Part shown: positions 9,601 through 18,143 of the stretch, piece after piece
How positions within the stretch are numbered: the first letter of the stretch is position 1
How the letters are laid out: each line of letters opens with the position of its first letter
Assembly: GCF_034675845.1 (NCBI RefSeq)
Contig: NZ_JAUCCU010000001.1
Coordinates: 372,001 to 436,000, forward strand
Origin: Castellaniella sp.
Lineage (GTDB): Bacteria > Pseudomonadota > Gammaproteobacteria > Burkholderiales > Burkholderiaceae_B
Length of the DNA stretch: 64,000 nt
Direction of reading: 5' to 3'
Notes under the pieces: model-generated
Told to the model about the DNA's origin: nothing
The model's input: only the letters and a program-made list of their open reading frames with translations
Database searches by the model: none
Program-made: the position numbers and the translations under genes

Positions 9601-10008
9601 TTATTGACCGATGGTGAGGGTCTTGGCCATCAGGGATTTAGCGGTATTGATGACCTCGACGTTGGCCTGATACGAACGCGAGGCGGAAATCATATTGACG
9701 GTTTCGTCCACCACATTGACATTGGGCAAGGTGACGTAGCCACGGGCATCCGCCAGGGGGCTGTTCGGGTCGTACTGCAAGCGCGGAGGGGCATTGCTTT
9801 CGACCACTTGCGCCACACGCACGCCGCCGACCGCGTCGGACGCACCGGAAGGTGTCATCTGAAAAATCACCTGACGGGCCTTATAAGGCTGACCATCAGG
9901 CCCCACGGCGCTATCGGCATTGGCGATATTGCTGGCCGAGACGTTCATGCGCTCGGATTGTGCTGCCAGGGCGGAACCGGCGATCTGAAATATGCTGTAA
10001 ACGGACAT
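9601..10008 (-). CDS. flgC: Flagellar proximal rod protein FlgC
   Basis: Proximal rod subunit, 135 residues, starting at the ATG at 10008 (MSVYSIFQIAGSALAAQSER), with an AGGGG sequence upstream; the frame stays open another 20 codons but without family similarity. The motif NVSASNIANADS and the C-terminal NVVDETVNMISASRSYQANV are as expected. Confidence 0.96.
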   Translation of the reverse strand: MSVYSIFQIAGSALAAQSERMNVSASNIANADSAVGPDGQPYKARQVIFQMTPSGASDAVGGVRVAQVVESNAPPRLQYDPNSPLADARGYVTLPNVNVVDETVNMISASRSYQANVEVINTAKSLMAKTLTIGQ

Positions 10009-10027
10009 GGTCGGAAATACCCCTGGG

Positions 10028-10444
10028 TTACTGCTGCATGGCGGCCAGCAGGGATTTGATGCGGCCATTCAATACCTGAATACCTGCCTGGTATTTGGAT
10101 GTGTTATCGGCGAACTGCACACGTTCTACGTCCATTTCTACCGTGTTGCCATCCAGGCTGGGCTGCAGAGGCATGCGGTAGAGTTCCTGGGCAGAACCTG
10201 TGCTGTGTGCCTGGGCGGGGATGTGGCGGGCGGACGTCAGGGTCAGCGAGGTATCGGGCAGGCGTGGCACCCCGCTGGACTGGCCCATGGCCTGGCGCAG
10301 CGAGGACGCAAAATCAATATCGCGGGCCTTGTAGTTAGGCGTGTCTGTGTTGGCGATGTTGGTCGCGAGGATTTCCTGGCGCTGCTGGCGCAGGGCCAGG
10401 GCTTTTTGATAAAAGCTGAAGTCCTTGCCGATAGGATCGATCAT
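10028..10444 (-). CDS. flgB: Flagellar proximal rod protein FlgB
   Basis: First gene of the flgBCDEFGHIJ operon, 138 residues. The start is the ATG at 10444 (MIDPIGKDFSFYQKALALR), matching the family; no strong ribosome site is visible. The rod motif ILATNIANTDTPNYKARDID and C-terminal GNTVEMDVERVQFADN are conserved. Confidence 0.95.
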   Translation of the reverse strand: MIDPIGKDFSFYQKALALRQQRQEILATNIANTDTPNYKARDIDFASSLRQAMGQSSGVPRLPDTSLTLTSARHIPAQAHSTGSAQELYRMPLQPSLDGNTVEMDVERVQFADNTSKYQAGIQVLNGRIKSLLAAMQQ

Positions 10445-10777
10445 GGCGTGCCGTGCTAACGAGTGAATGGGGTACGTATCCACCGTTGCACCAAACTGAT
10501 CCAAGACCGTTTGCGGTGTAGTCGTACAGTGCCATAGTAAGGCGCTGGGGCGGCTGATAAAGAGCAGAACAAAGCAGGGATTGAAGGGTTATTCCGGCAA
10601 TGTGCCCCCAGCCTGCCGCAGGCCTTACCGTAAGACCCTGATAGTTTACAAGTAATTGCCTGATTTTGCAGATTTGTTCCGGCCATGCAAATTCAGAGGC
10701 GCGTCTTTTACAATGCACGAATGCCTATGCCTCTGATTTCATCCTCAGCCCCATGTTTTCAGCTGCCCTGCCCCCGC
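10445..10777. other. Divergent flgB/flgA control region
   Basis: About 330 bp between the two divergent flagellar genes. It must hold the promoters for flgB-J (minus) and flgA (plus). I could not find a convincing sigma-28 or sigma-54 promoter, so FlhDC-dependent sigma-70 promoters are likely but not shown. The flgA frame is open back to an ATG at 10685, so part of this stretch could be coding if an upstream start is used. Confidence 0.5.
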
Positions 10778-11521
10778 ATGGCCTACCGTGCCCGGCGACG
10801 GGCGCCAGCAGGCCACTGGCTGGCACTCGGCGCGGCCACATTGACACTAGGGTTGGGGCTGCTGCCCGGATCGGCAAGCGCCCAGACCTCGGGCGGACAC
10901 GGACTGCAAGACCCGGCCACGATTGTGGCCCAGGTCCAAACACTACTCGAAGAGCGGGCGGCCTCCTATCCCGGCGCGGTCAGCATTTCGGTCGATACCC
11001 CGCGCATCAGCAACCAAGCCGCCTGCAGCCAGTTGGATGTGTTCCTGGCGGGTTCTGGCGGCCTGCGTTCACGGACCTCCGTGGGTGTGCGTTGTCTCGC
11101 CCCCCAGCCCTGGACGCTATATGTGCAGGCCAGTATCCAGATCATCGGCCAGTATTATGTGGCCAGCCATGCACTGAACCGCGGGGTGGTCATCGGCCAG
11201 GATGACCTGGACCTGCGCGATGGTGATCTGCTGCGTCTACGCCGAGTCATCAGTGACCCGGCACAAGTGGTAGGCTGGATCACCACCCGCTACATCAATG
11301 CCGGCGGGGCCATCGAATCGAATGCCCTGCGCGATCCGAATGCCATCCAGCGCGGCCAGCAAGTGCGCACCGTGGCGCGGGGCGCAGGATTCGTGGTCTC
11401 CGGCGAGGGCCAAGCCATGGAGTCCGGCAACCCCGGAACGCAAATCCAGGTGCGTACCCCAAACGGGCAAATCATCTCGGGCACAGTGATGGATGCATAC
11501 ACAGTTCAGGTTATGATGTGA
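10778..11521 (+). CDS. flgA: Flagellar P-ring assembly chaperone FlgA
   Basis: Periplasmic chaperone for FlgI polymerisation. I chose the ATG at 10778 because it gives a well-formed signal peptide (a RARRR-containing start, a hydrophobic core, and a cut after GSASA), yielding 248 residues; ATGs at 10685 and 10721 in the same frame are possible and none has a good ribosome site. The C-terminal SAF domain, with DLDLRDGDLLRLRRVISDPA and the closing NGQIISGTVMDAYTVQV, is typical. It is divergent from flgB and followed by flgMN, the common arrangement in beta- and gammaproteobacteria. Confidence 0.93.
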   Translation: MAYRARRRAPAGHWLALGAATLTLGLGLLPGSASAQTSGGHGLQDPATIVAQVQTLLEERAASYPGAVSISVDTPRISNQAACSQLDVFLAGSGGLRSRTSVGVRCLAPQPWTLYVQASIQIIGQYYVASHALNRGVVIGQDDLDLRDGDLLRLRRVISDPAQVVGWITTRYINAGGAIESNALRDPNAIQRGQQVRTVARGAGFVVSGEGQAMESGNPGTQIQVRTPNGQIISGTVMDAYTVQVMM

Positions 11522-11527
11522 AACCCC

Positions 11528-11554
11528 TAAAGACTGGCGCGATGCTGCCGTAAC
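11528..11554 (+). promoter_or_regulatory. Sigma-28 (FliA) promoter for flgMN
   Basis: TAAAGACT begins at 11528, and GCCGTAAC (11547-11554) follows TAAA after exactly 15 bases, a good sigma-28 promoter. It lies just after the flgA stop and about 50 bp before flgM. A sigma-28 promoter here makes the anti-sigma factor gene part of its own feedback loop. Confidence 0.7.
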
Positions 11555-11601
11555 CTGGGTTGCACCAACTGAACCCAGACTCACTTACCCGGAGACGAGC
11601 C

Positions 11602-11886
11602 TTGAAAATCAATTCCTCATCGTCCAGCACCCTGATCAAAGGGGTATCCGGGAATTCGCGCCACGACAACAGCCCGGCCAGCATCGGCGGCAGCACCAAA
11701 AATCGCGCTGATGTAGACCTTAGTCCGGCTGCCCGCCAATTGGCCGCCCTCAACGACAACAGCGCCGATATCCGCGCCGAACGCGTTCAGCAGATCCGCG
11801 ACGCGCTGGCTTCCGGCGAACTGCAAATCGATGCCGGCCGCATTGCCGACAGTCTGCTGGCCAGTGTGCGTGATCTCCTGAAATAA
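11602..11886 (+). CDS. flgM: Anti-sigma-28 factor FlgM
   Basis: Inhibitor of FliA that is exported through the completed hook-basal body, releasing late gene expression. I start at TTG 11602 (read MKINSSSSS) because a GGAG lies 8 bases upstream and the family usually begins MKI; this gives 94 residues. The C-terminal sigma-binding part (ERVQQIRDALASGELQIDA, then IADSLLASVRDLL) is conserved. It is followed 4 bp later by flgN. Confidence 0.92.
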   Translation: MKINSSSSSTLIKGVSGNSRHDNSPASIGGSTKNRADVDLSPAARQLAALNDNSADIRAERVQQIRDALASGELQIDAGRIADSLLASVRDLLK

Positions 11887-11890
11887 GCAC

Positions 11891-12328
11891 ATGAACCACA
11901 TAGACGCGCTATTGCACTGCGTGGATGAACAATCCGCTTTGCTGAACGAATTCATCGAAACGCTGCAAGCCGAGGGTGATCTGTTGCTGGGCACCCCCAG
12001 CAATGAAGCCCTCAGCGCCCTGGCCATCCGCAAGGCCGACTACGCTCGCCGCCTGGCCGAACTGGATCAAAATCGCGCGACCACCCTGACCGATCTGGGG
12101 CAGCCAAACGACCGCCATGGCATCGCCGCCATCTGTGCGGAATACCCCGATTTGCAATATGCGTTTGAAATCCTATTCGAACGCGCTGAACAGGCCAGCA
12201 GCCTGAACCACGCCAATGGCGAAACCATCAAGGCCTTCACCGAGCGCAACCAGCAAGCGCTGGATACGCTGCGCGGCCTGATGGGGGAAGACCTCTACGA
12301 CGCCCACGGCCGTCTGCCCAAAAAATAA
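11891..12328 (+). CDS. flgN: Flagellar export chaperone FlgN
   Basis: Small helical protein (145 residues) placed directly after flgM, as is the family rule for FlgN, the cytoplasmic chaperone for the junction proteins FlgK and FlgL. Helical composition (LLNEFIETLQAEGDLLLG) and the C-terminal segment (NQQALDTLRGLMGEDLYDA) fit the FlgN family. It ends about 75 bp from the convergent end of flhF. Confidence 0.88.
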   Translation: MNHIDALLHCVDEQSALLNEFIETLQAEGDLLLGTPSNEALSALAIRKADYARRLAELDQNRATTLTDLGQPNDRHGIAAICAEYPDLQYAFEILFERAEQASSLNHANGETIKAFTERNQQALDTLRGLMGEDLYDAHGRLPKK

Positions 12329-12403
12329 GCAACGGCGTTTAATTGCGCTACGCTTGAGCAATCCAAAAGCCCCGATAAAATGACCGGCCCATGGTGGTGT
12401 CTG

Positions 12404-14791
12404 TCAGGCCAGCAGTTCTTTCAAGGTATAGAGCTTCAACAAGGCAGCAGGCGACTGGCGCGTAGCCAATCGTTCGCTGCCCAGCATGCGGGCAGCGACA
12501 TGCGCCGCTGCAGACAGCGCCGGGTCCTGCACCAGACGCCAGGCGGCCAGACCCAGTTGGGCGGCCAACACAGCACGGTCCAGCAAAGGTTCTCGGGATT
12601 TTGCATCGGCCAACCAAGGAGTCGCCAAACGCCAGGCTGCATGGCATTCATGGCGCAGCACCACGGCAGCAGCAGTCAGGGATAAATCCGGCGTATTGGC
12701 CTCGCCCATCATTGCATACCAAGTACGCAATGCCCGGCCATCCACTGGGTCTACCGCACGCAGACAAAACAGGCGCACAGGCAAGGGGGTCTCACCCCGG
12801 GCCTGCAGGGTCACATCACCCAAGCCGGCCCACCAGGCCAGGCGCGATCCATCCAGCCCCCCCGGTGTCTGCAGATGGGCAAAGCATGCATCCTGCACAG
12901 GCTGCAGCATAAGCTGCTGCGCCGCCGCCGACACCACACAGGCCTCATCCTCCTGGAACACCCGGGCCCGCGCTCCGCAAACCGACACCCAGGAACGATC
13001 CTGGGCGCTGAGTGCTCGCAACAAGGCCTGACTGCCCCCTTCGAACACATGCCAAGGCGCCACAGCAGTCTGGCCGTCCGATTCCAGGATGATTTGCTCC
13101 ATCAGCGCGTCTGCTGCGGCAGGCGCCAGAGCACAGGCACCTTGGGGGGAATACCAGCCATCGGCCATGCCAGCCTGCTGAGTCGTCGCTGCCAACGGGC
13201 GGCACTGCGCATCAAACCAGGCGGCACCAGTCCAGGCGCCGCGCCGACCCTGCCAAGACAGAGGCTGGCGATCATGCACAATCAGGGGCGTGGCATTACC
13301 CACGCCCGCATGGGCGACACGCCGTAAATGATCAATTGCATCAATGGCCGCCGGCAAATCCCCTTGGGCGCGGCTATGCCAGAGGTCATAGCCTTCAGCC
13401 AGCACCGGGTCCTCGTCCAACAGGGCTACGGCAGCCTGCAGCTCGTCCAACCCCAGAGAATCCCCCCCAGCCGACTGCGTCAGCAACTGGGGCAGCAACA
13501 CTTGCTGGCGGCGGCGCTCTGCAGCCTGTTGGGGATTTTCATCAGGCTGGGCAATAGACAATAAGGCCGCCAGATCCGCCTCGGTGGGCGCAAATTGTGG
13601 ACGTGCCGACTGCACTGGCGCCAGCGCCCGATCGACAAGTTCGGCTGCAGTCAGAAATAGCAGGTTTTCCGGGACTTTCTGTCCATTGGACACATAATGA
13701 ATAGGCAGACGATAGCGAATCGCCGTATCCAACGCGGCCCCCAGGCTGGCGGCTTCATCGATTTTTGTGATGATGCAGCCCCGCAAGGGGGTGCCGCCGT
13801 CGCGCACATAAGATCGGGCAACTTCGTCCAGCGTATCGCCGTGACTGGAGGCATTCAGCGCCAACAGGCGTTCAACCCGCCGCCCGGCCCCGGCCAGCAG
13901 CGCGGCCTGGTCGGACACATAACGGTCCCGCTGACTGATGCCGACATTGTCGATCAGTACGGTTTGATCCGGCCGGACGGTATCCAGCACGCGGCGCAAT
14001 TCGTGCACATCCTGCACGACATGCACAGGCACACGCATCATCTGGCCATAGATTTTGAGCTGTTCGTGGGCGCCGATGCGATAGGTATCGGTCGTCAGCA
14101 ACACCAAGCTGCCTGGGCCGCTACGACGCACGCAACGCGCAGCGATCTTGGCAATGGTTGTAGTCTTGCCCACCCCTGTGGGGCCAACCAGGGCCAGCGC
14201 CAAGCCTGGCTGCCAGAGGGAGTCCTCGGAGGGCAGCACCGGCAGGTGCTTGATGAGTTCGCTGCGGGCCCACTGGACCGCAGCCCGCGTGCCGGAGAGT
14301 TCCGGTAGGGTTTTGATCATGGCGCGCAATAAGGTTGTGCTAAAACCAAAACGCAGCAGATTCTGAAACAGGGTGACCGCCTGGGGCGAGCTGCGCAGCT
14401 GATTGCCCCACAATAATTCATCAATACGGCCTTCGAGCGAGCCTTTGAGATCATCAATCAGGCCTGCCAAGGCGTCGCCGCCGACAGGAGAAGCAGCGGG
14501 GGCTTGCTGCGCCAGGGCTGCAGCCTGAGTATATGCCCCCGCGGCGGCGGCAGTCGTGCGGGGCGTATATTCGGCAGCCCCCGCAGGCGCCGTGGACTGG
14601 ACTGCCATCGGAGGAGCGCTTGGCTGTGTGTCCTGGGCAGCATCCGGCAGAGAGGTTTCGTCCGTGGCCAGGATCTCGACCCCGCCATTGATGCGCTTAT
14701 TGGAAATGATCAGGGCCTCGGAACCTAGGGCCAACCGGACCTGACGCATGGCCTCGCGGTTGGTGGCTCCGACAAAACGGCTGATTTTCAT
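12404..14791 (-). CDS. flhF: Flagellar SRP-type GTPase FlhF with long C-terminal extension
   Basis: FlhF controls flagellum placement and number. The N-terminal start (MKISRFVGATNREAMRQVR), an Ala/Gln/Pro-rich linker (about 50-105), and the NG GTPase domain (about 135-395, Walker A GPTGVGKTT near 203-211, DTYRIGAHEQL, TKIDEAASLG) are all present. The protein then continues for about 400 more residues to 795, although many FlhF proteins are 400-500 residues. That tail (rich in Ala, Trp and Leu) matches no domain I recognise. The ATG overlaps the flhA stop by 4 bp. The tail is one open frame with no sign of a frameshift. Confidence 0.93.
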   Translation of the reverse strand: MKISRFVGATNREAMRQVRLALGSEALIISNKRINGGVEILATDETSLPDAAQDTQPSAPPMAVQSTAPAGAAEYTPRTTAAAAGAYTQAAALAQQAPAASPVGGDALAGLIDDLKGSLEGRIDELLWGNQLRSSPQAVTLFQNLLRFGFSTTLLRAMIKTLPELSGTRAAVQWARSELIKHLPVLPSEDSLWQPGLALALVGPTGVGKTTTIAKIAARCVRRSGPGSLVLLTTDTYRIGAHEQLKIYGQMMRVPVHVVQDVHELRRVLDTVRPDQTVLIDNVGISQRDRYVSDQAALLAGAGRRVERLLALNASSHGDTLDEVARSYVRDGGTPLRGCIITKIDEAASLGAALDTAIRYRLPIHYVSNGQKVPENLLFLTAAELVDRALAPVQSARPQFAPTEADLAALLSIAQPDENPQQAAERRRQQVLLPQLLTQSAGGDSLGLDELQAAVALLDEDPVLAEGYDLWHSRAQGDLPAAIDAIDHLRRVAHAGVGNATPLIVHDRQPLSWQGRRGAWTGAAWFDAQCRPLAATTQQAGMADGWYSPQGACALAPAAADALMEQIILESDGQTAVAPWHVFEGGSQALLRALSAQDRSWVSVCGARARVFQEDEACVVSAAAQQLMLQPVQDACFAHLQTPGGLDGSRLAWWAGLGDVTLQARGETPLPVRLFCLRAVDPVDGRALRTWYAMMGEANTPDLSLTAAAVVLRHECHAAWRLATPWLADAKSREPLLDRAVLAAQLGLAAWRLVQDPALSAAAHVAARMLGSERLATRQSPAALLKLYTLKELLA

Positions 14792-16902
14792 GCAGTACCC
14801 CCGCCGATGACCGCAGTCACACGGATCGTATGATCTTCAGGAATTTCGGCGCTGGAAAGCACCGCCATGTGCGGCAAATGATGGCGCAAGAAGCGCGACA
14901 ACGAGGCCCGCAACACAGGCGGCACGACCAGCACCGGCGCATCCCCCCGGTCTTCTTGCTCTTGAACCAGACGCTGGGTTTCAGACAGCAGGTTTTCGGC
15001 CAGGCCAGGCTCCAGCGCCCCACTGCTGCCCAGGGCTTGCATCAGCACGCGCTCGAGGCGGGCATCCAGGCCGATGACGCGCAGTTCTTCGTCGCCTGAA
15101 AACCAATGCTGCACAATGGCGCGCCCCAACCCCACCCGCACCTGGGCCAGGAGTTCGTCCAGATTGGGGCCGGTGCCTGTGGGATTCAGGCTTGCCAGGC
15201 GTGGCGCATGTTCGGTGATGACCTCGAGGATGGTACGCATATCGCGGATAGGTACGTCCTCGTCCAGCAGGCTGCGCAGCAGATTTTGCAGTTGTGGCAG
15301 CGTAATGGTCTTGGGAACCAGGTCCTCGATCAGCTTTGGCACATCGCGGCCTACGTGATCCAGCAATTGCTGGGTTTCCTGGCGACCCAGGAGTTTTGCC
15401 CCATAGCGGTGCATCAGATGATTCAGGTGCGTGGCCACCACCGTGGCAGCATCAACCACAGTGTACCCCGCGACCTGGGCTTGTTCGCGTATCGAAGCAT
15501 CAATCCAGACCGCCGGTAAACCAAAGGCCGGGTCTTTGGTGGGTGTGCCTTGCACCGGGCTGGTCACACCACCTGGATCAATGGCCAGCCACTGGCCTGT
15601 CTGGGCAATGCCTTTGCCGATTTCAACGCCAAACAGCAGGATGCGATAATCCGTGGGTTTGATTTCGAGATTGTCCCGGATATGCACGACGGGCGGCAAA
15701 AAGCCCATTTCCTGAGCGAATTTCTTACGCAGACTACGGATACGATGCAGGAGTTCACCGCTTTGCTGGTGATCAACTAAAGAGATGAGTCGATAACCGA
15801 CCTCCAGCCCCAGCGGATCCACCGGCGAGACATCGTCCCAACTGGCCTCGGACGCGGCCGCCACCGCAGCGACCTGCTCTTGGTCAGGCTGGCTGATGGC
15901 TGAAATCAAGTCGTGCTGCTGGCGTTGATACAGCTTCCACCCCCCCCACCCGATCAGGGTCGCCAGCGACAAAAAGGCAACATGCGGCATATTGGGGATC
16001 AGCCCCATCAACCCCATGATGCCCGCCGTGATGAACAGCACGTTGGGGTTGGAAAACAGCTGACCGATCATTTGTTGGCCAACGTCCTGGTCGTTGGCCA
16101 CGCGCGACACGACCACCCCGGCTGCGGTGGAAATCACCAATGCCGGAATTTGAGCCACCAGGCCATCGCCAATGGTGAGCAGGGTATACACATTACCGGC
16201 CTCGCCCAACGGCATATCGTGCTGAGCCACACCGATGATCAGACCACCGATAATATTGATCACCATGATCAGCAGGCCTGCAACCGCATCCCCTCGGACG
16301 AATTTACTGGCCCCGTCCATGGCGCCGTAGAACTCAGCCTCCTGGGAGACCTCGGCCCGGCGCTGGCGGGCTTCGTCCTCGCCGATCAGGCCAGCATTCA
16401 AGTCCGCGTCGATCGCCATTTGTTTACCCGGCATGGCATCGAGGGTAAAGCGCGCCCCGACCTCGGCAATCCGTCCGGCGCCCTTGGTGATGACGATGAA
16501 GTTAATGATGACCAGAATGATGAAAACCACCACCCCGACGGCAAAGTTCCCGCCCACCAGAAAATGCCCGAAGGCCTCGATCACCTGACCAGCAGCACCA
16601 GGGCCCTGGTGACCATTCAGCAATACCACCCGGGTGGAGGCCACGTTGAGCGACAGCCGCAACAAGGTGGCGAACAGCAATATCGATGGAAATGCAGCAA
16701 AATCCAGGGGTTTGCGGGTAAACATGGCCACCAGCAAAATCATGATGGCCAGGGAAATATTGAACGTAAACAGCAAATCCAGGATAAACGGCGGCAAGGG
16801 CAGAATCATCATGGCCAGGACCATGAGGATCAGCACGGGCCCCGCCAATAGGCGGGCATGGCCGAAGCCTTGGTTTTTCAGAAATTCCAGGAAGCTGTTC
16901 AT
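14788..16902 (-). CDS. flhA: Flagellar type III export gate protein FlhA
   Basis: Large export-gate protein, 704 residues. The N-terminal half has about eight membrane segments with the FHIPEP signature region (RFTLDAMPGKQMAIDADLNA, about 147-166). The cytoplasmic C-terminal half (about 350-704) docks chaperone-substrate complexes (VLSSAEIPEDHTIRVTAVIG at the end). It overlaps flhB by 4 bp upstream and flhF by 4 bp downstream. It contains a run of eight G on the coding strand (15940-15947), in frame. Confidence 0.97.
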   Translation of the reverse strand: MNSFLEFLKNQGFGHARLLAGPVLILMVLAMMILPLPPFILDLLFTFNISLAIMILLVAMFTRKPLDFAAFPSILLFATLLRLSLNVASTRVVLLNGHQGPGAAGQVIEAFGHFLVGGNFAVGVVVFIILVIINFIVITKGAGRIAEVGARFTLDAMPGKQMAIDADLNAGLIGEDEARQRRAEVSQEAEFYGAMDGASKFVRGDAVAGLLIMVINIIGGLIIGVAQHDMPLGEAGNVYTLLTIGDGLVAQIPALVISTAAGVVVSRVANDQDVGQQMIGQLFSNPNVLFITAGIMGLMGLIPNMPHVAFLSLATLIGWGGWKLYQRQQHDLISAISQPDQEQVAAVAAASEASWDDVSPVDPLGLEVGYRLISLVDHQQSGELLHRIRSLRKKFAQEMGFLPPVVHIRDNLEIKPTDYRILLFGVEIGKGIAQTGQWLAIDPGGVTSPVQGTPTKDPAFGLPAVWIDASIREQAQVAGYTVVDAATVVATHLNHLMHRYGAKLLGRQETQQLLDHVGRDVPKLIEDLVPKTITLPQLQNLLRSLLDEDVPIRDMRTILEVITEHAPRLASLNPTGTGPNLDELLAQVRVGLGRAIVQHWFSGDEELRVIGLDARLERVLMQALGSSGALEPGLAENLLSETQRLVQEQEDRGDAPVLVVPPVLRASLSRFLRHHLPHMAVLSSAEIPEDHTIRVTAVIGGGTA

Positions 16903-18063
16903 GAGACAAATACGTGATCCGCATCAGCGCGATGCTGCGGGTCGAGTTCAGAGGGAACGTGCAGAGCGCTGGGCGCCTGCGGCAGTGTACCCGAGCCAGG
17001 CTGCCAAGTGCGTACCTGATAGACCCAGGCGAGAACCTCCGCCACAGCGGAATACAAAGCAGCAGGAATTTCGTGATTGATTTCCACATGATGATACAAG
17101 GCCCGCGCCAATGGGGGGGCCTCTAGCTGAGCAACCTGATTTTCCTGAGCCAGTTGGCGGATTTGAGCGGCAATCAAGCCTGCGCCCTTGGCCACCACCA
17201 CGGGCGCCCCGCCCTGCCCTTCCTGGTAGCGCAAAGCCACTGCATAGTGTGTCGGATTAGTGACCACCACATCGGCAGTCGGCACCGCCGTCATCATGCG
17301 TCGACGCGCCATTTCGCGCTGCTGCTGGCGAATACGACCCTTGATGTGCGGGTCACCCTCGCTATCCTTGCCTTCTTGCTTGACGTCTTCCTTGGACATG
17401 CGCAGCTGTTTGGCGTGGTTATAGATCTGCCAGGGCACGTCGATCAATACCAGAATCAGCAGGGTAGAGGCCACCAGCAAACAGCAGAAGGCGACAAGCT
17501 CCAGGCCGCGCACCAGTGCCGCCGATAGCGCCATGCCCGACAGGGACAGCATTTCATCGATATGTGCAGCCAGAACCTTGACCGCCACAAAACCAATCAA
17601 ACCGGCTTTGGCCAGGGTCTTGAGGAGTTCGATCAAGGTGCTTACCTGGACAAAGCGTTTCATGCCCTTCAGGGGGTTGAGACGCTCGAATTTTGGTTCC
17701 AGGGCCTGGCCCGAAAGCAGCAGGCCCCCCAGCGCAACCGACGATAGCACAGCCACCACCACCAGCAGGCCAAACACCGGCAGCATGATCAGCAGACCCT
17801 GCCAGGCTGAGTTGGCCGCATTATCCAGCATGACCTGAGTATCCCGCATGATGCGTGGATCAAAAGACAGGCCGTTATACAGCACGCCTTCAAGGGTGCG
17901 GTACATCTTCCCCCCCCCCGATCCAGATCATGGTGATGCCGCTCATGAGGGCCATAAACGTCCCTAGCTCGCGCGAACGCGCGACCTGACCCTCGTCGCG
18001 CGCCTTTTGCAGGCGCCGGGGCGAGGCAGGTTCGGTTTTTTCGAGATCGCTATCCTCGGCCAT
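16899..18063 (-). pseudogene. flhB: Flagellar export switch protein FlhB, frameshifted at a poly-G run
   Basis: FlhB sets export specificity in the type III apparatus. The natural start is the ATG at 18063 (MAEDSDLEKTEPASPRRLQK), which gives the expected first 52 residues up to MIWIGGG. A run of ten G (17910-17919) then pushes the frame by +1 and the product stops at 17890 after 57 residues. From the ATG at 17906 the correct frame resumes (KMYRTLEGVLYNGLSF) and continues intact to 16899, including the autocleavage motif NPTHYAVALRY. With nine G the whole gene would be one 387-residue FlhB of normal length (about 380). This is either an OFF state of a phase-variable gene, a mutation, or a base-count error. 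Start from 17906 alone would lack the first segment and is unlikely to work. Confidence 0.92.
17910..17919 (-). repeat. Run of ten G (coding strand) breaking flhB
   Basis: Ten C on the plus strand between the codons for FlhB Ile-50 and Lys-Met-Tyr. From the ATG at 18063 to the base before the ATG at 17906 there are 157 bases, one more than 52 codons, so removal of one G restores the frame. Confidence 0.95.
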
Positions 18064-18143
18064 GCACGCAAATCATCGGCAACAGTGGGTGGGCCTGAAT
18101 TGTAGCGGAATCAGGCGCAAACAAAATAGCCGATCAAGCTGCA

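Noticed and set aside
10550..10660. A sigma-54 promoter for flgB
   Set aside because: GGGCACATTGCC has the right words but the GG-GC spacing is too short; it does not meet the consensus.
15913..16851. Open frame of 312 codons on the plus strand opposite flhA
   Set aside because: It mirrors the codon use of FlhA on the other strand, is rich in His, Gln and Asp, has no ribosome site, and resembles no protein family.
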